Below are positions 8,626-17,466 of a stretch of 64,000 nt of DNA, piece after piece (within the stretch, counting starts at the first letter, position 1; each line of letters opens with the position of its first letter). The stretch is from positions 1 to 64,000 of the forward strand of contig JAEURX010000075.1 of NCBI GenBank assembly GCA_016788885.1, read 5' to 3'. The DNA is from Nitrospira sp. (GTDB lineage Bacteria; Nitrospirota; Nitrospiria; Nitrospirales; Nitrospiraceae). Position numbers and translations under genes: made by a program. The notes beneath the pieces were generated by a model that saw only the letters and a program-made list of their open reading frames with translations, had not been told where the DNA came from and searched no databases.

Positions 8626-8750
8626 GCAGGATGCGCAAAAAGGCCGTCCAGCAAGGCCGCAGCAAGCGAAGAGGCGAATCGTACTCGTGCCGTACGGTGA
8701 GCCTCTGAGTGTCGCGAGAACGCCGCTGGCGGGCTTTTCCCGCACCCTGC
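8626..8750. repeat. Fold-back intergenic repeat, copy 2
   Basis: A 125-bp imperfect inverted repeat. The outer arms (about 8626-8662 and 8714-8750) pair with mismatches. Inner stems GAGGC/GCCTC and CGTAC/GTACG (about 8671-8705) form a second hairpin. It begins exactly at the stop codon of the HAMP protein gene, and its right arm resembles the end of the shorter copy at 1210-1305. The size and structure fit a miniature mobile element or a terminator-type repeat. I recall this family as common in Nitrospira genomes; that is unverified memory. Confidence 0.65.
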
Positions 8751-9385
8751 TAGAATCCGGCGGCGGTGGGCAGCGGCGAGGGATGCGGCTCAGCCGGTTC
8801 CGATTTCGTCTGAAAGGGTTCCATCGCCTGCGCCAGTTGTTCGACGGTGGCGCGTAACCGATCGGCCTCCTGCTCCACCTCGCGCAATGCCCCACGGGCA
8901 GCCGCCGCCTTCAGGCGCTCCAATTGCGGAGCCATCTGCGCATGATGCGTCTCGATCTGTCCGATCTTCTCCCGTAACGCGCCGACCATCTCCCCCAGGC
9001 ACTGGGCTTCGACATGCAAGTAGTCGCTCTTCCTGATCGAGGTGCGCACCGTCAAATCGCCGCTCGCCACGGACTGAAAAATCCTGCGGAAGCGGTAGAG
9101 CGGCCCCGCGATGCGATGCGAGAAGAACACCCCATGCACGATGAGCAGGAGCGACACCACCGCCACCACCGGCCAAAACCGGCTGTGCAATAATTCAAAT
9201 TGATCGGCCACCCGCTGCGCTTCGACCGAAGAAAGCGGAAGGTGGTTAAGTTCCAGCATCAACGGCACGAAGAGCGCCCCTGCCACAGCCGCAATGACCA
9301 TTACGACATAGCAAAAGCTCAGCCCTAGAAACCGTGGTTGGACCGTATCCCACAAGAAATGCCGTCGAAACCGTGGCCGACTCAT
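8750..9385 (-). CDS. Two-helix membrane protein with HAMP domain and coiled coil
   Basis: A 211-residue inner-membrane protein. Two hydrophobic helices (about 20-43 and 69-87) flank a short periplasmic loop. A HAMP-like segment (HRIAGPLYRFRRIFQSVASGD) and a long charged coiled coil follow, with a Pro-rich tail. There is no kinase, cyclase or methyl-accepting output domain, so it may be a signal adaptor or a structural protein. The ATG at 9385 overlaps the stop of the upstream lipoprotein gene (ATGA), so the two are translationally coupled; I prefer it to an ATG eight codons upstream for that reason. Its partner is not evident. Confidence 0.8.
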   Translation of the reverse strand: MSRPRFRRHFLWDTVQPRFLGLSFCYVVMVIAAVAGALFVPLMLELNHLPLSSVEAQRVADQFELLHSRFWPVVAVVSLLLIVHGVFFSHRIAGPLYRFRRIFQSVASGDLTVRTSIRKSDYLHVEAQCLGEMVGALREKIGQIETHHAQMAPQLERLKAAAARGALREVEQEADRLRATVEQLAQAMEPFQTKSEPAEPHPSPLPTAAGF

Positions 9386-9774
9386 GTGGCTGTCGCTCTT
9401 TTCGTCCAAATCAGATGATCCTGATTCTTAAACGTGATCCGCCCGCCCCCAGCCGGGTCATAAAAGAAGGCTAGCTGGAATTTGGCCTGTTCGGCATCCT
9501 GATACGACACGACGAACAGCGTCTTGTCGCCCTCTCGGCTTTCGTCGATCTTCGTAATCACATAGCCGTCCGCCGCCAGGGCACTCGTGCCGAAACCGAT
9601 TCGGCTCTGATCGATAAACATATGCTGGTCGACGTAGCCGTCCGTCCGCGTTTCCCACACCCCGACCAGATACGACGGAGCATGATCAGGATCCGGGGCA
9701 CAGGCCGAACACCACCACACAACCAGCAGACAACCCACGGCTCTCATCGACCTCACGACACACCTCTTCGCCAT
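9382..9774 (-). CDS. Putative lipoprotein of unknown function
   Basis: A 130-residue protein with a basic N-terminus, a hydrophobic core and a Cys (in CSACAPDP) that fits a lipobox loosely. The mature part has a small beta-rich pattern (VGVWETRTDGYVDQHMFID.. GRITFKNQDHLIW). It resembles no family that I can name. An alternative ATG at 9750 with GAGG upstream would shorten the leader by eight residues. It overlaps the HAMP gene by 4 bp. Together they could be a membrane pair in which the lipoprotein acts on the periplasmic side, but this is inference from the coupling alone. Confidence 0.7.
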   Translation of the reverse strand: MAKRCVVRSMRAVGCLLVVWWCSACAPDPDHAPSYLVGVWETRTDGYVDQHMFIDQSRIGFGTSALAADGYVITKIDESREGDKTLFVVSYQDAEQAKFQLAFFYDPAGGGRITFKNQDHLIWTKRATAT

Positions 9775-9933
9775 GAAGTTTCGGAATCACCGACCCAACA
9801 CGCAGTTAGTATGTCTCACTGGGATAAAAACTCAATTTCTTTACACATTCCTACAAGCGTGAGACCGCAGCCACCGCGGTTGGCAGAACCACCGGGAGAG
9901 GTTCACGGGCAGACCGGATCGGCCGGGAACCGA

Positions 9934-11367
9934 CTATTCGCTTTGGATGGGAATGTAGAGCAGGCTGCCCTGCCGGTTAATAAGCAGGAGCGCAAGATCC
10001 GTCGAGCGCAGCGGCTCGGCGAGCCGTTGAAACGTGGTGAAGTTGGGGATGGATTGTCGATTGAGCTCCAGAATCACATCACCGGGCTGCAGTCCCGACA
10101 CTTCCGCCAGGCTACCGTCTTCGATATCCGTCACGACCAAGCCGGTGTTGGCAGGAAGATCCATTTGCCGCGCGAGCGCCGGAGTGATTTCATCAACGAT
10201 CACGCCGGACAGGGGATGCGCCGTAGGGCCGGCGACCTCGGCCGTTTGGGCCTTTCGCTGCCGCTCGCGCGGCGCTTCCTGCACCGTCAATTCGGCCTGC
10301 ATCAAGCGGGCATCCCGGAGCAATTCGACCCGGTGTTTGCTGCCGATGGCGGCCGCCGCCATGAGATTCCGCAGGTGGCCGCTGTCCATGACATCGCGCC
10401 CGTCGAACCGCACCACCACATCGCCGCGCTTTAAGCCCGCCCGTTCGGCTGATCCTTTGGCTTGCAGATCGGTGATGATTGATCCCTTCACATCCGGCAG
10501 GTGAAAAATCTTGGCCAACAACGGCGTCACATCCTGAGTGGAGGCGCCGAGAAATCCGCGCACAACGCGGCCCGTCTTGATGAGGCTCTGCATGGCGGTT
10601 CTGGCCATGTTGCTGGGAATCGCGAAGCCGACACCGACGCTGCCGCCGGTGGGACTGGCGATGGCCGTGTTGATCCCGACCAACTCTCCATTCGTGTTTA
10701 CCAATGCTCCGCCCGAGTTGCCCGGATTGATCGGCGCATCGGTCTGAATGAAATCTTCTACGTCGGCGACCCCCACGTCCGCACGCCCAACCGCACTGAC
10801 GATGCCGAACGTCACCGTGCGGCTCAAGCCGAGAGGATTTCCGATGGCCAGGACAAAATCACCGACGGCGAGTGCACTGGAATCGCCCCAGGCTGCCGTG
10901 GGAAGACCTGTGGCATTGATTTTCACGACGGCCACATCCGTCTTCGGATCGGTGGCGACGACCCGGCCTTTGAATTGCCGCCGATCGGCCAGAATCACTT
11001 CGACATCCACCGCATCGGCCACCACGTGATTGTTGGTGATGATGTACCCGTCCGACGAGACAATCACGCCGGACCCCTGCCCATATTGGCGGCGGGGCGG
11101 CACATCCTTAAACATCCCGAAGGGCAGACCTTCATCACTGAACGCCTGATCGTGGACCATGACGGTAGACGCAATACTGACGACGGCCGGAAGGACCTTG
11201 GCCGCGGTGGCTCGCACCTGGGCCTGCAGATCGCCGCTCGTGCTCACCTTCGACATGCGCGGCGTCGGCAGATCGGCCGCCGACGCAGTCACCTCTAGCC
11301 AGCAGCCCAGCAGGGCACCCACGATGCCCAGAGCCAACAGGCCCGCTTGTGATCCCCGTGACGACAT
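9934..11367 (-). CDS. Periplasmic serine protease of the Do/HtrA family
   Basis: Envelope quality-control protease and chaperone, 477 residues from the chosen ATG. After a signal peptide (about 1-31), the trypsin-like domain carries the full catalytic triad: His114 (TNNHVVADA), Asp144 (KTDVAVVKI) and Ser218 (NPGNSGGAL). Two PDZ domains follow (about 280-365 and 400-470). A GTG at 11427 would add 20 residues before the signal peptide and lies 8 nt from the copper ATPase stop, so it stays possible. The gene follows the ATPase closely, which suggests one transcript serving metal stress and damaged envelope proteins. degP or degQ cannot be assigned from the sequence alone. Confidence 0.93.
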   Translation of the reverse strand: MSSRGSQAGLLALGIVGALLGCWLEVTASAADLPTPRMSKVSTSGDLQAQVRATAAKVLPAVVSIASTVMVHDQAFSDEGLPFGMFKDVPPRRQYGQGSGVIVSSDGYIITNNHVVADAVDVEVILADRRQFKGRVVATDPKTDVAVVKINATGLPTAAWGDSSALAVGDFVLAIGNPLGLSRTVTFGIVSAVGRADVGVADVEDFIQTDAPINPGNSGGALVNTNGELVGINTAIASPTGGSVGVGFAIPSNMARTAMQSLIKTGRVVRGFLGASTQDVTPLLAKIFHLPDVKGSIITDLQAKGSAERAGLKRGDVVVRFDGRDVMDSGHLRNLMAAAAIGSKHRVELLRDARLMQAELTVQEAPRERQRKAQTAEVAGPTAHPLSGVIVDEITPALARQMDLPANTGLVVTDIEDGSLAEVSGLQPGDVILELNRQSIPNFTTFQRLAEPLRSTDLALLLINRQGSLLYIPIQSE

Positions 11368-11434
11368 GGTGCGAAATATCCTCAAGACGGCAGGCCCCAC
11401 CCTATCACGCGCTGGGGTGATGCACACGCAGAAC

Positions 11435-14326
11435 TCACAAATCGGTATGCCGGAGGCGGAGCGCGTTGGAGATCACCGAGAGCGAACTACAGGTCATGGC
11501 GGCACTGGCAATCATCGGACTGAGCAGGAGACCGAACAACGGATAGAAGAGCCCGGCCGCGACCGGCACACCAATACTATTGTACACAAAGGCAAAGAAG
11601 AGGTTCTGGCGGATGTTCCGCATCGTCGCTTTGCTCAAGCGGTAGGCCCGGACGATGCCCCGCAAATCCCCTTTCACGAGGGTGACCCCGGCGTTTTCCA
11701 TAGCCACATCCGTGCCGGTTCCCATGGCGATGCCAACATCCGCCTGGGCAAGGGCAGGCGCGTCGTTGATTCCGTCTCCGGCCATGGCCACAACCTGACC
11801 TTGCCGCTGAAATTCTTGCACGATCCGGCTCTTCTCGTCCGGTTTCACCCCGGCCCTGACCTCGTCCAATGCCAGTTCTTTAGCCACCGCCTGCGCCGTC
11901 ACGGCATGGTCGCCGGTGACCATCACCAGGCGAATGCCTGCCTGTTTCAACAACCGGAGGGCCTCCGGCGTGGAACTCTTGATCGGATCGGCTACACCCA
12001 GGATGCCGATCGCGTGGCCATCGACCGCCACCAGCATCACAGTCTGCCCTGTCTGCCGCATCAATTCGGCATTGGCATCCAATGCGCTGAGCGCACTTTC
12101 ATCGCCGACGTTCAACTCCCGCAACCAGTCGATGGTGCCCACCGCCACTCGCTTGGTCCCGACGGTCGCCATGACGCCCTTCCCCGTTTTTGAGGCAAAC
12201 TCGACCACCGGCTCCAACGCGATGCCTCGCGCTTCGGCCCCGCCGACGATCGCATTCGCCACCGGGTGCTCACTTCCCCGTTCGACCGACGCGGCCAATC
12301 GCAAGAGGTCCGTCTCCGACCAGGGCGCCATGGCACTCACCACGCGCAGCTTCGGCTTGCCTTCTGTCAACGTGCCGGTTTTATCGAATACCAGCGTGGT
12401 GATTTTTTCGATTGTTTCCAGCGCCTCAGCTTTCTTAAACAACACTCCCGCCGAAGCCCCACGCCCGGTTCCCACCATGATCGACATGGGCGTCGCCAGC
12501 CCGAGCGCGCAGGGGCAGGCGATGATCAACACGGCCACGGCGTTCAACAGGGCATGGGCCAGACGCGGCTCCGGTCCCAGCCAGGCCCACAGCAACCCGG
12601 TGACGAGGGCCACGGCAACAACGATCGGAACAAAATACCCGGCCACCACGTCCGCGGTGCGCTGGATGGGCGCACGACTGCGTTGGGCTTCGGCTACCAT
12701 CTGAACGATATGGGACAACAGCGTATCCGCTCCCACGCGATCCGCTCGCATGACGACACCGCCGGATCCGTTGATCGTGCCGCCGGTCACCCGCTCTCCG
12801 GCAGACTTTTCGACAGGGATGGATTCCCCGGTAATCATGGACTCGTCGATTGAGGTCGAGCCTTCGAGAATCACTCCATCCACCGGCACCCGTTCGCCCG
12901 GACGCACCCGCAGCCTGTCGCCGACCTGTACCTGCTCCAGCGGCACATCCTCTTCGCGACCGTCTTCGCGCAACATACGTGCCGTCTTCGGCGCCAAGCC
13001 GAGCAATGCCCTGATCGCGCCGGTCGTGCGACTCCTGGCGCGCAGTTCCAACACTTGGCCTAAAAGGACCAAAACCGTGATCACAGCGGCGGCCTCAAAA
13101 TACACCGGCACCGCACCGCTCTCGAGGTGGAAGGATTGCGGAATCCACGAGGGGAGTAACGTGGCGACGACGCTGTAGAAATAGGCCGTACCGGTCCCGA
13201 TCGCGATCAGCGTGAACATGTTCGGACTACGGTGGACGATCGACGCCCAGCCACGCTGAAAAAACGGCCATCCGGCCCAGAGCACCACCGGCGTGCTCAA
13301 CACACACTGTATCCAGGCCGACTGAGTATCCGACAGCACATGGTGCATCGGATTGCCGGGGATCATGTGCGACATGGCCAGCACGAATACGATTGCTGCC
13401 GGAACGAGTCCCACCCAGAACCGCCGAGCCATATCGACCAGTTCCGGATTCAGTTCTTCCTCAACAGTGACCGTCCGTGATTCCAGCGCCATTCCGCACT
13501 TCGGGCAGGATCCCGGCTCCGCCTGCACGATCTCCGGGTGCATTGGGCAGACATATTCAGTCTTGGTCGGCAGCGGTTGTACGGAATCAGGCTCCAAGGC
13601 CATGCCGCATTTCGGGCAAGGGACCGGCTTCTCCTCCAACACTTCCGGGCACATGGGGCAGACATACTTCGTTCCGGGAGGTGCCGGAATTGCCGACATC
13701 GCTTCTTTGGCGGCACCCGGAGCCAGATAGCGTGCGGGATCGGCGCGAAATTTGGTGAGACAACCCTGACAGCAGAAGAAATAGGTCGTGCCTTGATACG
13801 CGAAGGATCCGGCTGCCGTCTGTGGATCCACCGTCATCCCGCAAACCGGATCGATCGATCCACCCGGCGCCGGAGGGGGTGGTTCCGACGCCATCATGGG
13901 AAGCGCTTTCCCTCCGAATTGGCGCGGCGGACTCAAAGGCGCTGCGGTTGGAGAAAGGTACCGAGCCGGATCGGCGCGGAACTTTTCGAGGCACCCCTGG
14001 CAGCAGAAATAATAGGTCTTCTGTGCATGGACGTGAGAGCCGGCCGCCGTGGCAGGCTGGACCATCATGCCGCAAACCGGATCCCGCTCGCCGCCCGTGA
14101 CCGGCTCTTGAGCAGGCATCGGCTGCATCATCGGCAGCGAGCGGCGACCAGACTGTTGAGCGGCGGCGCCGGCGGGGACAGCCTTTTTTACGTACTGCGT
14201 CGGCGCGGCGCGAAACCGGTCGAGGCAGGAGAGGCTGCAGAAGTAATAAATCTCGCCCTCGTGGTCCGCATGCCCCGCCGCCCGGTCCGGCTCAACCGTC
14301 ATGCCGCAGACTGGATCAATCGCCAT
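11435..14326 (-). CDS. Copper-type P1B ATPase with three YHS and two heavy-metal-binding domains
   Basis: A 963-residue inner-membrane cation pump, probably a Cu(I) exporter. In place of the usual HMA domains the N-terminus has three YHS domains (about 3-47, 81-123 and 158-201, each starting DPVCGM and with Cys pairs further on) separated by Pro/Ala/Met linkers. Two short metal-binding modules follow (CPMCPEV..CPKCGM near 222-241 and CPMHPEI..CPKCGM near 260-279). The core has the ion-path CPC (594-596), the phosphorylation motif DKTGT (Asp638), SEHPV and [11 protein letters not shown]. It is far longer than standard CopA. It lies between a DsbA-like gene upstream and the HtrA gene downstream. 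The number of metal sites suggests strong buffering or delivery. Confidence 0.93.
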   Translation of the reverse strand: MAIDPVCGMTVEPDRAAGHADHEGEIYYFCSLSCLDRFRAAPTQYVKKAVPAGAAAQQSGRRSLPMMQPMPAQEPVTGGERDPVCGMMVQPATAAGSHVHAQKTYYFCCQGCLEKFRADPARYLSPTAAPLSPPRQFGGKALPMMASEPPPPAPGGSIDPVCGMTVDPQTAAGSFAYQGTTYFFCCQGCLTKFRADPARYLAPGAAKEAMSAIPAPPGTKYVCPMCPEVLEEKPVPCPKCGMALEPDSVQPLPTKTEYVCPMHPEIVQAEPGSCPKCGMALESRTVTVEEELNPELVDMARRFWVGLVPAAIVFVLAMSHMIPGNPMHHVLSDTQSAWIQCVLSTPVVLWAGWPFFQRGWASIVHRSPNMFTLIAIGTGTAYFYSVVATLLPSWIPQSFHLESGAVPVYFEAAAVITVLVLLGQVLELRARSRTTGAIRALLGLAPKTARMLREDGREEDVPLEQVQVGDRLRVRPGERVPVDGVILEGSTSIDESMITGESIPVEKSAGERVTGGTINGSGGVVMRADRVGADTLLSHIVQMVAEAQRSRAPIQRTADVVAGYFVPIVVAVALVTGLLWAWLGPEPRLAHALLNAVAVLIIACPCALGLATPMSIMVGTGRGASAGVLFKKAEALETIEKITTLVFDKTGTLTEGKPKLRVVSAMAPWSETDLLRLAASVERGSEHPVANAIVGGAEARGIALEPVVEFASKTGKGVMATVGTKRVAVGTIDWLRELNVGDESALSALDANAELMRQTGQTVMLVAVDGHAIGILGVADPIKSSTPEALRLLKQAGIRLVMVTGDHAVTAQAVAKELALDEVRAGVKPDEKSRIVQEFQRQGQVVAMAGDGINDAPALAQADVGIAMGTGTDVAMENAGVTLVKGDLRGIVRAYRLSKATMRNIRQNLFFAFVYNSIGVPVAAGLFYPLFGLLLSPMIASAAMTCSSLSVISNALRLRHTDL

Positions 14327-14394
14327 GATCCCGCACCTCGTATCTCGTCGTTCGTATCACGGTCCGGTCAGGGACGCTTCACGAGAGACGACTC

Positions 14395-15039
14395 CTATTT
14401 CTTGCCGTCGCCGTCCAGAATGCTTTGGATAATAACCTTCAAATTCTCGGGGTCAATCTGCTCGACCTTGATGTTGCCGTCGAGCAAGACGGTCGGGGTC
14501 TGCTGGATCTTGATGCGATCGCCCCATTTCCGTCCGTCTTCGAACGCCTTGGCCGGTTTGGCACTGGCCAGTCCTTCTTCGAATGCCGCCGGGTTCAGGC
14601 CGACCTCGCGGATCAAGACTTCGCGAATCGCCTTGTCGATGATGCCGATCTTGTCCTTGTGGATGGTTCGGAAGAGCGCGCGCTTCATTTCGTTGCCCTT
14701 CCCCATGGTCTTCGCCTGCTCATACATATCGAACGCCGTCGGCAACTTGCCGGGAATGACAGGATACCCCACCATGACCGCTTCGATTTTGTTTCCGAAT
14801 TCCTTCTCGAGAATCATCAGCCCTTCACCGTCGAATCGGTGGCAATGCGGACAATAGAAATCGGCGAACTCCACGAGTTGGACTTTTCCCGGCTTGTGGG
14901 TCGATTTTTCGTCGCTCAACACCTGAAAGTTGCCCTTCAATTCCGGCTTCGCCGCCTGGGCGATGCCCGTCAATCCGAACAACGCCATCGCCACCAGCCC
15001 CATAAACAGACCACCATGCCATACACGACGCTTCGCCAT
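14395..15039 (-). CDS. DsbA-family thiol-disulfide oxidoreductase
   Basis: Periplasmic thioredoxin-fold protein, 214 residues. A signal peptide (about 1-30) precedes the redox motif CPHC (63-66, in FADFYCPHCHRFD). The helical insert and the cis-Pro segment IQQTPTVLLDG follow, as in DsbA/DsbG-type proteins. The start at 15039 has AAGGAG 8 nt upstream; an ATG 13 codons earlier lacks this. It lies 68 bp before the copper ATPase gene and may help to form or repair disulfides in cysteine-rich metal proteins, though the link is only positional. It is divergent from the lipoprotein gene at 15129. Confidence 0.9.
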   Translation of the reverse strand: MAKRRVWHGGLFMGLVAMALFGLTGIAQAAKPELKGNFQVLSDEKSTHKPGKVQLVEFADFYCPHCHRFDGEGLMILEKEFGNKIEAVMVGYPVIPGKLPTAFDMYEQAKTMGKGNEMKRALFRTIHKDKIGIIDKAIREVLIREVGLNPAAFEEGLASAKPAKAFEDGRKWGDRIKIQQTPTVLLDGNIKVEQIDPENLKVIIQSILDGDGKK

Positions 15040-15128
15040 ACGCTGCACTCCTTTTTCAGACATGAACCGGTATCCCATAGACTATTCGGCATTATAAACA
15101 ATGCCCGCGCTCTTATGCGTCTGATATA

Positions 15129-15689
15129 ATGCCAATGATGCGGGACAAACTTCTACAGGCGCTCGGGATTTTCTCGATCGCCGTGATCCTGACAGCCTGC
15201 GCGACTTCCGCCGACCAGCGCGAGACAGAAGACAGCGCTGCCTCGACGCCCCAATTTTCACAAATCAAAGCCACACCGGACTCGTTCAAGGGACAGGCCC
15301 TGGTGCTGGGTGGGCAAGTCCTCTCGGCCCGGCGTCTGAAAGACGGCACGCGCCTGGAAGTGCTTCAGTTGCCGCTGAACAGCGCCCAGCAGCCGGCCCT
15401 GGACCTGATGAAATCTCAAGGCCGGTTCGTGGCGATTCAACGTGAATTCCTGGACCCGGCCACCGTACCTCCTGGCACATTCCTTACAATCACCGGCGAA
15501 CTTACCGGCTCGATGACCCTGCCGTTGGACGAAACCGACTACGTCTACCCGCTGATTGAGATCAAGAGTTTCCGCACCTGGCTTCCCTCACAAGACTCGG
15601 ATCAGTTCCGTTACCGCCCCTATTCCTATTACAGCCCATTCTGGCAGCCCTACTGGGGACCGTATGGGCGGTTTCCCTACTATTGGTAA
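15129..15689 (+). CDS. Slp-family outer-membrane lipoprotein
   Basis: A 186-residue lipoprotein. The leader ends in ILTAC, a good lipobox. The mature part (FSQIKATPDSFKGQALVLGGQV.. GRFVAIQREFLDPA.. YVYPLIEIKSFRTW) follows the Slp family, which in E. coli is a starvation- and acid-induced lipoprotein of the outer membrane. The C-terminus is rich in Tyr, Trp, Pro and Phe. It is one of only two plus-strand genes in the window and is divergent from the DsbA-like gene with about 90 bp between the starts. A TATAAT at 15125-15130 overlaps the start codon and is probably chance. Three ATGs near the start (15129, 15135, 15138) make the exact start uncertain. Confidence 0.85.
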   Translation: MPMMRDKLLQALGIFSIAVILTACATSADQRETEDSAASTPQFSQIKATPDSFKGQALVLGGQVLSARRLKDGTRLEVLQLPLNSAQQPALDLMKSQGRFVAIQREFLDPATVPPGTFLTITGELTGSMTLPLDETDYVYPLIEIKSFRTWLPSQDSDQFRYRPYSYYSPFWQPYWGPYGRFPYYW

Positions 15690-15798
15690 CGTTCCGGTCC
15701 CTGGCCATCGACCGACGGCCGCGCCCCTTGCGACCCACACCGACGCCTCAGCGCCCTGGTGCCAGACAAGCCCCACAATGCTTTCGTTCAGAACGACA

Positions 15799-15834
15799 AC
15801 GCCCCGTCCATCCGAACGGATGAACGGGGCGTTA
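15799..15834. terminator. Strong hairpin between convergent genes
   Basis: A 17-bp stem with one mismatch and a 2-nt nominal loop, flanked by the Slp-like gene and the small secreted-protein gene that converge here. No long T-run follows on either strand, but position and strength suggest a bidirectional terminator. Confidence 0.7.
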
Positions 15835-15857
15835 TTCCCACCGAGTGGCTTCGGTAG

Positions 15858-16343
15858 TTACTTAATCATGATCAACTGGCCGCCGGGCTGCTTCGGGTTC
15901 AACTGATCCCGATAGGTCAGCGTGTTGCCCTGCGTAGCGTTGAACAGGTCGCTGGTCGGGATACCGATATACTTGGTCTCTCCCGCCTTGAGCACCACTT
16001 CCGCCTTCAGCACAAACGGGGAAGCTGCGTTAATCGGGTCCGTCATCTGGAAACCACGGTCCGTGGAGGTGTTATTCGTCACCTTTAGCAGGACCGGACG
16101 GCCGGGACGGATTTTGAAGTCGATGACGGTCGTCGGTGGATACCAGGCCTTCAGGCCGCCCACTTCAACCGCATACAACTCCGCGTCCACTTCCAATTCC
16201 TTGAACGGCTGCCCCACCACGGAACCGGTCTGGAGGTCACCCACCTCAACGCCACCGGCCTGCAATGCCCAAGCTCCCGTTGCACTCGACAACAGACTCA
16301 ACGCACCCAGAAACAAGATTGCACTCCGACTCAACATACACAA
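15858..16343 (-). CDS. Secreted protein of unknown function, possibly cupredoxin-like fold
   Basis: A 161-residue protein with a signal peptide (about 1-26, ending AWA). The mature part is beta-rich: VVIDFKI-type strands, IRPGRPVLLKVTNNTSTDRGF and VVLKAGETKYIGIP are the kind of segments seen in cupredoxin-like domains that use a strand-loop-strand pattern. The usual copper ligands (a Cys-His-Met cluster) are missing, so a copper site is not supported; the only Cys is in the leader. It follows the small gene at 16356 by 12 bp and shares its promoter, which carries the same DNA element as the RAPP small-protein genes. It may therefore belong to the same metal-related regulon. Confidence 0.75.
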   Translation of the reverse strand: MCMLSRSAILFLGALSLLSSATGAWALQAGGVEVGDLQTGSVVGQPFKELEVDAELYAVEVGGLKAWYPPTTVIDFKIRPGRPVLLKVTNNTSTDRGFQMTDPINAASPFVLKAEVVLKAGETKYIGIPTSDLFNATQGNTLTYRDQLNPKQPGGQLIMIK

Positions 16344-16355
16344 CCTCCTGTCAGG

Positions 16356-16700
16356 TTAAAGGGATGAAGACGAACGATGCTCCGGCGCCAGACACGGAGG
16401 AAGACCCTGGCCTTCCAGCACCTGACCGCCGATGATGTGACCATCCATGATGAGAAATAACACTTTCATACGCTTGGTATTATCCAAAAATTTGCCGCTG
16501 GCCACCGCCAGCACTTCATGCGACCCGTCAGGCTGCGGGTGATCGGCTTCGATCCTCACGTAGTACGAATCGAATCCCTCAAACTCCCGATTGAACGCCT
16601 GCGCCCGTAACAACCACTCAAGCGCCTCGTCCGCCGCCCACCCTGCCGTTCCACCGATCAGCACCAGTCCCTGCAGCAGGGCGATGAAGAGTGTCCGCAT
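16356..16700 (-). CDS. Small secreted protein, first gene of a boxed operon
   Basis: I do not recognise this 114-residue protein. A signal peptide (about 1-22, ending GWA) precedes a short alpha/beta region (EALEWLLRAQAFNREFEGFDSYYVRIEAD) and a tail with one Cys and a Ser run. Its promoter region (16725-16788) contains the 10-bp repeat element found before seven RAPP small-protein genes. It does not itself end in RAPP: the tail has PP eleven residues before the end of the chain region but no Arg before it. A strong AGGGAGG ribosome site lies just before the ATG. It probably works with the next protein (15858-16343). Confidence 0.72.
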   Translation of the reverse strand: MRTLFIALLQGLVLIGGTAGWAADEALEWLLRAQAFNREFEGFDSYYVRIEADHPQPDGSHEVLAVASGKFLDNTKRMKVLFLIMDGHIIGGQVLEGQGLPPCLAPEHRSSSSL

Positions 16701-16724
16701 GGAGCTACCTCCCTAGGGTCAGGA

Positions 16725-16788
16725 GTTATAGCCCCGGCAAGCCCGGCCGTCTACAGACGCCCGCTCATGGATGCCCACGGATGCTACA
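16725..16788 (-). promoter_or_regulatory. Repeat-box promoter, extended form with three operator units
   Basis: Reading on the minus strand from 16788, three 10-bp units (TGTAGCATCC, GTGGGCATCC, ATGAGCGGGC) are followed by a unit ending in TAGAC. TAGACG (16748-16753) can be a -35 and TATAAC (16725-16730) a -10, with exactly 17 bp between them. This copy has one operator unit more than the other seven, which shows that the 10-bp unit is the building block. The predicted 5' leader is about 18 nt. Confidence 0.6.
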
Positions 16789-16955
16789 CGATCGACTAGG
16801 CTGAAGTCGACAAGAAGAAGCGTGCTCGGGACCGATCCGACCGGGGACCTCTCACGTGAGATTGAGCAGCAGCACGGGGGCGAGAGCGCGCAGGGCGAGG
16901 GCCTCAGGGGGAGGGCCGACTGGTCCCGGCGCTCCCCCTCGACATCGCCTAGGGT

Positions 16956-17252
16956 TTATTTCTTTCCTTTTCCCTTGTTGCTCGACGCTTGCTCCGCATG
17001 CGCCAGGGACTCCTCGGCATGCTTGACGGCTTCCTTGGCATGCTCCAGAGCTTCCTTCGCATGGGGATCGTTGCTGGCCTTGACCGATTCCTCCAGGTGC
17101 TTGATCGCTTCCTTCTCGTGCTCCACACCCTCTTTAGCGTGCTTGATGGTTTCCTTCACATGCCCGCCGTCGGCTAATGCATACCCCATCGGCGCAGCAA
17201 CCACAAGCGTAGAAAGCGACAGTACCACCACTCCAACGCGTAGACGAGTCAT
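16956..17252 (-). CDS. SmbP-like periplasmic metal-binding protein
   Basis: A small His/Lys/Glu-rich helical protein. After a signal peptide (to ALA) the mature chain of about 71 residues consists of near-heptad repeats of the form HxKExxxHxxE (HVKETIKHAKEGVEHEKEAIKH and so on), which puts His on one face of a helix pair. This is the pattern of SmbP of Nitrosomonas europaea, a periplasmic copper-binding protein. Of three adjacent ATGs (17258, 17255, 17252), the last is best spaced from GGAGG. It lacks cysteines. It probably buffers copper or nickel in the periplasm, in keeping with the ATPase and receptor genes around it. No repeat box lies upstream. Confidence 0.85.
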   Translation of the reverse strand: MTRLRVGVVVLSLSTLVVAAPMGYALADGGHVKETIKHAKEGVEHEKEAIKHLEESVKASNDPHAKEALEHAKEAVKHAEESLAHAEQASSNKGKGKK

Positions 17253-17379
17253 CATCATTCCTCCCCAGTAATTAGTGGCCCGACGGATTTCGTGGGGCGC
17301 ATTGTACAACATTCGGCACAGATTGTTGAGTGACTGCCAGACCGGATTCGGTGGCGGGAAGACTGAAAGGATGGTGGGA

Positions 17380-17409
17380 GAGGGAAGCGTATGGGCGTAC
17401 GCTTCCCTC
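17380..17409. terminator. Perfect 12-bp hairpin after the P460-like gene
   Basis: 17380-17391 pairs perfectly with 17398-17409 around a 6-nt loop. It lies between the P460-like gene (stop at 17467) and the SmbP-like gene (start at 17252). No T-run follows, so it could be a terminator or a mRNA-stabilising hairpin. Confidence 0.55.
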
Positions 17410-17466
17410 ATCGGGGCTCACTGCGTGGTCAGCGCAGTCCAACCGTCGAGCCCCGTCCACCGATCA

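Noticed and set aside
13538-14857. A 439-codon plus-strand open frame opposite the copper ATPase and DsbA genes
   Set aside because: It crosses two well-supported genes on the other strand and shows no domain; composition is that of an antisense frame.
15125-15130. TATAAT directly at the start of the Slp-like gene as its -10 element
   Set aside because: It overlaps the first ATG and has no -35 at the right distance; it would require a leaderless mRNA starting in the coding region.
16356-16700. Counting this boxed gene as a tenth RAPP small ORF
   Set aside because: It has the shared promoter but no Cys pair with His cluster and no Arg-x-Pro-Pro at the C-terminus.
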